A stretch of 11,786 nt of DNA, from the NCBI GenBank assembly GCA_903890885.1, contig CAITCX010000131.1, positions 1 through 11,786 on the forward strand, in the 5' to 3' direction. The notes beneath the pieces are model-generated. The model was given only the letters and a program-made list of their open reading frames with translations. It did no database searches and was not told the origin of the DNA. This stretch comes from an uncultured Dehalococcoidia bacterium (lineage in GTDB: Bacteria; Chloroflexota; Dehalococcoidia; Dehalococcoidales; UBA3254). Of the stretch, positions 6,561-11,786 are shown one piece after another. Position numbers and translations under genes: made by a program. Numbering within the stretch: the stretch's first letter is position 1; each line of letters opens with the position of its first letter.

Positions 6561-8611
6561 TGAAGTTTATTCAGTCCCATCATTTTCAATAATTCGCCCT
6601 CGTTCAACTGTTTTATTCCTAACGCCTGGGCGCGGGCGACCTTGGATCCCGGATCTTCACCTACAACAAGGTAGTTGGTTTTTTTAGTGACGTCACTCTT
6701 GGCGGATCCTCCTAAAGCTTTGATCTTTTCCTCGGTCTCCTCCCTGCTAAAGAACTGCAATTTGCCAGTGATGACGAACTCCATTCCGCCTAGAGGCAGA
6801 CCCTCTGATTTGAAAGGCACTGCTTGAGTGAATTGTACCCCGGCGATCTTCAATCTTCCGATAAGCTGCCGGTTCTGTTCCAGTTTAAAGAAAGCAACTA
6901 TGCTTTCAGCAATTTTGGGGCCTATAGTGGAAACCCCGGTCAAAGTATCGTAAGATGCCTCGGATAGCTCATCGATACTGTTAAATCGTTTAACCAGGCG
7001 TTCGGCCATTTCTTCCCCGATATGCCGTATGCCAATTGCAAAGATGATCCTGGCCAACGGTCGGCTCTTGCTCTTCTCAATCTGGTCGATCAACTTGGCA
7101 GCGCTCTTTTCACCCATCCTTTCCATGTTGGCGACCTCTTCAGTTTTTAAGGCATAAAGATCGGCCACGTCTTTCACCAATCCTGCCTTCAACAGAGCAG
7201 CGGCCAGTGATTCCCCTAAGCCGCGGATATCCATAGCGGCACGAGAAGCGAAATGCTGCAGGTGCTCTTGAAGCTGGGCCGGACAGGCGGCATTGGTACA
7301 GTAGTACATCACTTCACCTTCGCCGTGAAAGACCTCTGAACCACAGGAAGGACAGGCCGGGCGTCCTTTCTCCTTATCAAAAAGTTTTTCCAGAAGGCTG
7401 AATTCTTTCTCGGACTCTGTGCGTTTGGAAAGCACAGGACTAACCACCTCAGGAATAACGTCGCCGGCACGGCGTATAACCACTGTGTCTCCTTCTCGGA
7501 TGTCTTTACGGCGGATATCGTCTTGATTGTGCATGGCAGCGCTGCTTATGGTCACTCCTCCAATGCTGACAGGTATAAGCACTGCCACTGGATTAAGAGT
7601 TCCGGTTCTTCCAACACTGATCTTGATCTCTGTTAATAACGTCGTGCCTTCTATTGGCGGGAACTTATAGGCGATGGCCCAACGCGGTTCACGGCCGATG
7701 CTGCCCAGTTGCGTTTGCAGATATAGCGAGTTTATCTTGGCGACAATGCCGTCTGCCTCAAAGGGCAGGCTCTCACGGTGCTCTACCCAGTGCCGGTAGA
7801 AAGCTTCAACTTCATCGATGTTTTCTACCAGTCTGTTATTCGGGTTAACCCGGAAACCCAGCGATTGAAAAAGATCTAAAATTTCCCAATGGTTTTCCGG
7901 GAAGGCTATTCCTTCAGCATATCCAAGGGTGTAAGCATACATGTCCAGCGGTCTTTTGGCTGTTATGCGGGAGTCCAGTTGCCTTACCGAGCCGGCAGCC
8001 GCGTTGCGCGGATTGGCGAATAAAGGCAGTCCTTCCGCCGCCCTCTCCTCGTTAACTTTCTCAAACCCTGATTTGGGTAAATATATTTCCCCCCTGACTT
8101 CGAAGCGGGACGGAGACTTGATGTTCAGTGTCAGCGGTATGCTGCGTATAGTCCGTACATTCTGAGTAATATTTTCACCGCGCTCACCGTCCCCACGGGT
8201 AGCTGCAATTGCCAATTTGCCATCGATATAGGTTAAGGCTACCGCCAGTCCGTCTATTTTATGTTCGCAAACCCACTGGCATTTTTGGCCATTGAGTAAT
8301 TTGTCCACCCGGTTAAACCAGGTCTGTAATTCCTCATTGTTGCCTACGTCGGCCAGCGAAAGCATAGGTACTGGATGATCGACAATGCCGAGAGCGGTGG
8401 CGGGAGAGGTGCCTACTCTCTGGGTAGGAGAGTCTGACGTGAGAAATTGCGGATATTGTTCTTCCATTTCGCGCAAAGTTCTTACCAGTTTGTCGTACTG
8501 CGCATCGCTGATCTCCGGCGCATCTTTTCCGTAATAAAGAGCATTATGACGATTGATTTCAGCCTTCAAGTTTTCGATGCTGGTTTTGATGTTTTCGAGA
8601 CTATTCTGCAT
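6557..8611 (-). CDS. ligA: NAD+-dependent DNA ligase
   Basis: LigA seals nicks in DNA during replication and repair, using NAD+ to form a lysyl-AMP intermediate. The 684 residues show the full domain order. Domain Ia with its NAD/NMN-binding helices is at about 1-65 (YYGKDAPEISDAQYD), followed by the adenylation domain with catalytic Lys118 in KIDG. RGDGERGE lies at 139-146, and an OB fold at about 320-400 includes VGRTGTLNPVA. A zinc finger uses Cys420, Cys423, Cys438 and Cys443. Helix-hairpin-helix repeats span about 455-590, with a C-terminal BRCT domain at about 605-684 (FVITGKL, then TNYLVVGEDPGSK). Length and motifs are standard. The ATG at 8611 has CGGAG five nt upstream. Its promoter appears to lie in the gap shared with the divergent flavoprotein gene. 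The stop overlaps the pth start, making ligA the first gene of a probable operon. Confidence 0.98.
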   Translation of the reverse strand: MQNSLENIKTSIENLKAEINRHNALYYGKDAPEISDAQYDKLVRTLREMEEQYPQFLTSDSPTQRVGTSPATALGIVDHPVPMLSLADVGNNEELQTWFNRVDKLLNGQKCQWVCEHKIDGLAVALTYIDGKLAIAATRGDGERGENITQNVRTIRSIPLTLNIKSPSRFEVRGEIYLPKSGFEKVNEERAAEGLPLFANPRNAAAGSVRQLDSRITAKRPLDMYAYTLGYAEGIAFPENHWEILDLFQSLGFRVNPNNRLVENIDEVEAFYRHWVEHRESLPFEADGIVAKINSLYLQTQLGSIGREPRWAIAYKFPPIEGTTLLTEIKISVGRTGTLNPVAVLIPVSIGGVTISSAAMHNQDDIRRKDIREGDTVVIRRAGDVIPEVVSPVLSKRTESEKEFSLLEKLFDKEKGRPACPSCGSEVFHGEGEVMYYCTNAACPAQLQEHLQHFASRAAMDIRGLGESLAAALLKAGLVKDVADLYALKTEEVANMERMGEKSAAKLIDQIEKSKSRPLARIIFAIGIRHIGEEMAERLVKRFNSIDELSEASYDTLTGVSTIGPKIAESIVAFFKLEQNRQLIGRLKIAGVQFTQAVPFKSEGLPLGGMEFVITGKLQFFSREETEEKIKALGGSAKSDVTKKTNYLVVGEDPGSKVARAQALGIKQLNEGELLKMMGLNKLQ

Positions 8612-8643
8612 CTGGTCTCCGTCGCCAAGTTTTCATTGGTTAA

Positions 8644-8652
8644 AGTATATCA
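8644..8652 (-). promoter_or_regulatory. ligA: Extended -10 promoter of ligA
   Basis: The minus strand reads TGATATACT, an extended -10 (TGn) plus TATACT, one mismatch from consensus. Transcription would start near 8637, giving a leader of about 26 nt with the CGGAG ribosome site. The upstream -35 region is poor (TTCCGA at a 19-nt spacing). Confidence 0.5.
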
Positions 8653-8694
8653 CAAAACACACTCTGATTCGGAATGTTTTTGCCCAATGGCTCG

Positions 8695-8703
8695 TGCTAT
8701 ACT
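8695..8703 (+). promoter_or_regulatory. Extended -10 promoter of the BaiN-like gene, nearly leaderless
   Basis: TGCTATACT is an extended -10 element ending 10 nt before the ATG at 8714. A start 6-7 nt downstream would leave a leader of only about 4 nt, so the message would be almost leaderless. No convincing -35 is seen at 17 nt upstream. If instead translation used the in-frame ATG at 8687, this element could not be its promoter. Confidence 0.4.
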
Positions 8704-8713
8704 GGATCAGGAT

Positions 8714-9997
8714 ATGAAGAAAAGACACATAATAGTTATTGGGGCAGGAGCCAGCGGGATGATGGCAGCCGGAAGGGCGGCTGAAAAGGGCGCGGCCGTG
8801 CTGCTGCTTGAAAAAATGCCTACTTCCGGTCGCAAAATATTAATCTCCGGTAAAACAAGGTGTAACCTGACCAATACCCGTGATTTGGATGATTTTATCT
8901 CGGCCTTTGGACTAAACGGTCGTTTCCTATATGGAGTTTTTAACCGCTTCTTTAGAGACGAACTGTTGGAGTTTATGCGCTTTTATGGGGTTGAGACTAA
9001 GGCTGAGCGAGGTGGGCGCATTTTCCCGTCTTCAGATAGGGCTGCCGACGTGGTTGGAGCCATGCTCAAGTACCTGAGTAAATTTGGAGTGGAAGTTCGT
9101 ACCGGCGTTAAGGTCTCTCGCATTGAAACTGGCGATGGCAAAGTGACTGGGGTTAAAACTGATAAAGGCGTATTTCTGGCTGATGCAGTTATTTTAGCCG
9201 CCGGCGGTTCTTCTTTTCCGGCTACTGGCTCTAATGGTGACGGCTACCGCATGGCGAAAGAGTCAGGCCATACTATTGTCAAATTAAGACCAGGGCTTGT
9301 GCCGCTGACTGTTGAAGAGGTTGAACTGGCCAAAAGTATGCAGGGGGTCAGTTTGAAAAATGTTCGCCTGACGGCCTACCGCTGCCGTTCAGAAGAGATT
9401 GATTCCCCTCGCTTCGGTAAAGCTGTTATAGATTCGATGCTGGGTGAGATGATGCTCACGCATTTCGGTCTCGGTGGACCGTTACCTCTTTTAATGAGTT
9501 TGAATATTGTAGATAATCTGGAAAAAGGTCCGGTCAGCGTGGTAATCGATCTTAAGCCTGCTTTAAAATTAGACCAGTTAGAATTAAGGCTGCAAAGAGA
9601 TTTCGATATGTATAGCAAGCGTACTTTTCAGAACCTGTTAAAAGAACTGTTGCCCCAAAAAATGATCGAGCCGATTGCCAGATTGAGCGGCATACCCTTT
9701 GATAAGCCCGGTCATCAGATTAACGCTGTAGAGCGAAAAGGACTGGCGGGACTATTGAAGTCCTTGCGCTTCAATATCAAAGGTTCGCTGCCTCTAGGCG
9801 CCGCTATGGTTACGGCGGGCGGTGTATCATTAACTGAAATTGATCCTCAAACTATGGCCTCGAAAATAGTGAAGGGATTGTATTTTTGCGGTGAGGTCAT
9901 GGATATCGATGCGGACACCGGCGGCTTTAATTTGCAGGCCGCTTTTTCCACAGGTTTTGTAGCCGGGGAGAGCGCTGCTGCCGGTTCAAGGTCCTAG
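8714..9997 (+). CDS. BaiN/HI0933-like NAD(P)/FAD-dependent oxidoreductase
   Basis: This is a flavoprotein of the HI0933 / YhiN / BaiN family (COG2081). Gut BaiN has been linked to bile-acid dehydroxylation, but most members have no proven substrate, so that role should not be assumed here. The 427 residues show the N-terminal FAD loop GAGASG at 10-15, then TSGRKILISGKTRCNLTN at about 37-54, a family signature. AAGGSSFPATGSNGDGY follows mid-protein, THFGLGGPLPL in the second half, and the C-terminal FAD motif GEVMDIDADTGGFNLQAAFS is near 397-416. The start is the ATG at 8714, because the Rossmann strand begins at residue 5 as usual. An in-frame ATG at 8687 is an alternative, and the frame stays open back to 8447 antisense to ligA. 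It is the only plus-strand gene, divergent from ligA, and its last 12 nt overlap the end of maf. Confidence 0.9.
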   Translation: MKKRHIIVIGAGASGMMAAGRAAEKGAAVLLLEKMPTSGRKILISGKTRCNLTNTRDLDDFISAFGLNGRFLYGVFNRFFRDELLEFMRFYGVETKAERGGRIFPSSDRAADVVGAMLKYLSKFGVEVRTGVKVSRIETGDGKVTGVKTDKGVFLADAVILAAGGSSFPATGSNGDGYRMAKESGHTIVKLRPGLVPLTVEEVELAKSMQGVSLKNVRLTAYRCRSEEIDSPRFGKAVIDSMLGEMMLTHFGLGGPLPLLMSLNIVDNLEKGPVSVVIDLKPALKLDQLELRLQRDFDMYSKRTFQNLLKELLPQKMIEPIARLSGIPFDKPGHQINAVERKGLAGLLKSLRFNIKGSLPLGAAMVTAGGVSLTEIDPQTMASKIVKGLYFCGEVMDIDADTGGFNLQAAFSTGFVAGESAAAGSRS

Positions 9998-10576
9998 AAC
10001 GCAAATCCCGAACTCTTTCAGGATGTCTGCCAGAGCATTAAGCGGCAGACCGACCACATTATAGTAGTCTCCTTTGATTTCCTCGACGATCAGAGCCCCC
10101 ATGCCCTGGATCGCATATGCCCCAGCCTTATCTAGCGGTTCGCCGCTTTGAACGTAATATTGGATTTCCAGATCGCTAAGCTTTTTTAAACGCACTTTTG
10201 TTTCAATTGTGCGGGTAAACATTCTGCCGGAGGCGGTATCTATTACGGTCAATCCGGTGATAACGCGATGAGTTTTCCCGCTCAGACTTTGCAGCATTTT
10301 GGAGGCTTCCTCAGCGGTATTTGGTTTGCCTATGACGCGGTCCTTGAGTACCCCAATGGTATCGGCCGCGATGATAATGGCATCCTTGTACTTTACCGCT
10401 ACAGTACTGGCCTTACCGATAGAAATGAATTTTACCAGCCCTTCTGGTGGAAGGTCCTGTCCGAGATTTTCGGAAAAATCACTGGGTTCGACCTGAAATT
10501 TGAGGCCGATTTTTTCCAGCAGTTCTTTTCGCCGGGGAGAGGTTGACGCCAGGATAATGGTGCGTTTTTGTTCCAA
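9986..10576 (-). CDS. maf: Maf family nucleoside triphosphate pyrophosphatase
   Basis: Maf proteins hydrolyse non-canonical or pyrimidine nucleoside triphosphates such as dTTP and UTP to monophosphates; in some bacteria they arrest septum formation when overproduced. The 196 residues, the usual length, carry the signature STSPRRKELL at 11-20, the acidic active-site stretch AADTIG at 70-75, VIGKP at 81-85, SGKTHRVITG at 99-108, and the C-terminal DKAGAYAIQGMGA motif. The start is TTG at 10576, supported by GAGG seven nt upstream and by the SxSPRR motif at the expected distance; no ATG fits. It lies 63 nt after recO on the same strand. Its stop lies inside the 3' end of the convergent BaiN-like gene. 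Which nucleotide it prefers cannot be read from the sequence. Confidence 0.95.
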   Translation of the reverse strand: MEQKRTIILASTSPRRKELLEKIGLKFQVEPSDFSENLGQDLPPEGLVKFISIGKASTVAVKYKDAIIIAADTIGVLKDRVIGKPNTAEEASKMLQSLSGKTHRVITGLTVIDTASGRMFTRTIETKVRLKKLSDLEIQYYVQSGEPLDKAGAYAIQGMGALIVEEIKGDYYNVVGLPLNALADILKEFGICVLGP

Positions 10577-10607
10577 TAAATTACCTCAAAAATCCTATTT
10601 AGCCATA

Positions 10608-10613
10608 ATAATA
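10608..10613 (-). promoter_or_regulatory. maf: Possible -10 box in the recO-maf gap
   Basis: TATTAT on the minus strand lies 31 nt before the TTG start of maf, with only a poor -35 (TCGAAT) 17 nt further up. The 63-nt gap after recO is AT-rich and has no strong hairpin, so maf may simply be read through from recO. Confidence 0.22.
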
Positions 10614-10639
10614 ACTTAATCCGAAAATTTATTCGATTA

Positions 10640-11416
10640 TCAGACTGTTGATTGGCCGATCTGGTCAAGCAGAGAATCCAACCAGGCCGCGGATTTAACC
10701 TCTTTTTCCAGGATATAGCGGATATACGCAGACAGGACATTTTTCAAATTATTAGCCAGATCGCTAGTGATTTTAAGCCGGCTGACAGTCTCGAAGCTAT
10801 TTTTCTGCATAAATCGCAGCACTTTTAAGGTATCCACAGAAATGGAGATGCTGCCGGTTTGTTCAAAACGGCAGCCAGGACAGAGGATGCCTCCAGCGGC
10901 GGAACAGAAGACATTTTCCTCTGGTTTTAATTCTGCCCGGCAGGCCACACATTCACGCAGTTGAGGCCGGTAGCCTGACAGGTCCAATAACCGCAGCTCA
11001 AAATACCGCAGGGTCAGGTTGCTATTCTCAGCCCGGGAAAGTCGTCTCAAGGTTTCCACCAGTAATTCGAATATCGGTTGGTTGGCGCTGCGTTCGGCAT
11101 TAAATTGATTTACCAGCTCGGCAGCGTACAACCCGTAGGAAGTGAGCCACAAATCGTTCTTAAGCGGCAAAAAGGCCTCTATAGTTTGGCTGCCCGTCAC
11201 AGTATCCAGGTTGCGTCCCCGAACCAGCCTGACAAGACTATATGTAAGTAGTTCCAGGTGTCCGGCCAGTTTGCTTTTGGGACGCCTGACTCCCTTGGCG
11301 AAGACCTCAATTTTTCCGTGGTCGCGAGTGTATAAAGTGAATATCCGGTCTGCTTCGCCCAGTTTGGTCTTCCTGATGATCACTGCCTCGGTCTGGTATT
11401 CTCTCGGATCAGGCAT
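10640..11416 (-). CDS. recO: DNA repair protein RecO
   Basis: RecO works with RecF and RecR to load RecA on SSB-coated single-stranded DNA and anneals complementary strands. The 258 residues fit the family. An N-terminal OB fold (about 1-80) includes EAVIIRKTKLGEADRIFTLY and the basic segment AKGVRRPKSKLAGHLE. A helical middle follows, with a zinc-binding site of two CxxC pairs: Cys156/Cys159 and Cys179/Cys182. Cys171 is an extra cysteine between them. The ATG at 11416 lies 6 nt after the stop of the alkylation repair gene. Its AAGG-type ribosome site sits within the last codons of that gene, so translation is probably coupled. maf follows after 63 nt. The zinc motif, lost in some proteobacterial RecO proteins, is intact here. 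Confidence 0.95.
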   Translation of the reverse strand: MPDPREYQTEAVIIRKTKLGEADRIFTLYTRDHGKIEVFAKGVRRPKSKLAGHLELLTYSLVRLVRGRNLDTVTGSQTIEAFLPLKNDLWLTSYGLYAAELVNQFNAERSANQPIFELLVETLRRLSRAENSNLTLRYFELRLLDLSGYRPQLRECVACRAELKPEENVFCSAAGGILCPGCRFEQTGSISISVDTLKVLRFMQKNSFETVSRLKITSDLANNLKNVLSAYIRYILEKEVKSAAWLDSLLDQIGQSTV

Positions 11417-11422
11417 ATCGTT

Positions 11423-11786
11423 CTACCCTTTACCTTTCAATCTGGACTGCATAGCTTCTCCGGTCAATTCCCGCAGGGCATCCGCGGCGATCCAGCGGGC
11501 TGCTGGAGAATCCAGCTTCTGAATTTCCCTGGATAGGGCTATAGTCTGCTCGTTGAGGGCCGTATTCCGTTTGCCGATCTGGCGAAGTGCCCAGTTAACC
11601 GCTTTTTTAACGAAGTTGCGCTTATCGGTCGCCCCGGTTTTAATGGATACGAAAAATTGCATGAATTTTGAATCTTCGGCTTTTTTGTCGTGAACGGCCA
11701 GATATGCCATCAGCGAGAAGCCTGCTCTCTTCACAAATTCCTCAGGGCGGCTGCTCCATTCCAGTGCTTTTTTATACGCGCTGGGA
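11423..11786 (-). CDS. DNA alkylation repair family protein, C-terminal part (start outside window)
   Basis: This is the C-terminal half of a HEAT-like helical repeat protein of the DNA alkylation repair family (Pfam PF08713, relatives of AlkD glycosylase, which removes positively charged alkylated bases). About 120 residues are visible and the frame is open to the window edge. The family signature is clear: EFVKRAGFSLMAYLAVHDKK, then DKRNFVKKAVNWALRQIGKR, then ARWIAADALRELTGE. An in-frame GTG at 11734 lies inside the conserved region and is not the start. The tail is short and basic (RLKGKG). recO begins 6 nt downstream. Family members of this kind are usually about 230 residues, so about half is missing. 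Whether it is a true glycosylase cannot be judged, since the catalytic residues of AlkD would lie mainly in the missing half. Confidence 0.88.
   Translation of the reverse strand, partial: PSAYKKALEWSSRPEEFVKRAGFSLMAYLAVHDKKAEDSKFMQFFVSIKTGATDKRNFVKKAVNWALRQIGKRNTALNEQTIALSREIQKLDSPAARWIAADALRELTGEAMQSRLKGKG

Noticed and set aside
8447..8713. Open frame upstream of and in frame with the BaiN-like gene, antisense to the 5' end of ligA, which could suggest an 89-residue N-terminal extension.
   Set aside because: The FAD-binding strand starts at residue 5 from the ATG at 8714, as in the family. The upstream part overlaps ligA and its promoter and shows no recognisable domain.
10624..10637. CGAA...TTCG inverted repeat just after recO as a terminator.
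   Set aside because: The stem is only four pairs with a six-base AT loop and no following U-tract.

Overview
The window is an ordinary-looking bacterial chromosome segment, about mid-40s to 50 % GC by eye, densely packed with protein genes. No rRNA, tRNA, CRISPR array, insertion sequence or phage gene is visible. Ten protein genes are supported, two of them cut by the window edges. Nine lie on the minus strand and one (the BaiN-like flavoprotein) on the plus strand. Two genes appear to start with TTG, and Shine-Dalgarno sequences are mostly GGAG or AGGAGG type. The NADP loop of ArgC, with an Asn-Val-Thr-Gly-Tyr motif, is a variant I associate with Chloroflexota such as Dehalococcoidia. Together with the oxygen-sensitive-type radical SAM enzyme this suggests an anaerobic Chloroflexota-like bacterium, but the assignment is tentative.

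Layout from right to left, the direction in which most genes are read. (1) 11786-9986: the tail of a DNA alkylation repair (HEAT-like) protein, then recO 6 nt later, then maf. (2) 8714-9997 on the plus strand: a BaiN/HI0933-type FAD oxidoreductase, divergent from ligA and convergent with maf, whose 3' end it overlaps by 12 nt. (3) 8611-5991: ligA and pth, overlapping by ATGA, read from an extended -10 promoter. (4) 5961-496: an accessory-looking run of four enzymes, namely a HemN-like radical SAM protein, a TM1586-type nitroreductase, a phytoene-dehydrogenase-like FAD oxidoreductase and a malate-synthase-family protein. (5) 415-1: the 5' part of argC, with its own probable promoter.

The DNA-metabolism genes (alkylation repair, recO, ligA) and house-cleaning genes (maf, pth) are conventional. 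The least explained part is block 4: three redox enzymes and one C-C bond forming enzyme lie head to tail between pth and argC, with no obvious common pathway. Regulatory structure inside the block suggests at least three transcription units. A sigma-70-like promoter and a GC-rich hairpin followed by U5 lie in the leader of the FAD oxidoreductase, so this leader may be an attenuator. An AT-rich hairpin with a U-tract follows the same gene. All intergenic gaps are about 100 nt or shorter, so no long gene-free stretch needs explaining.
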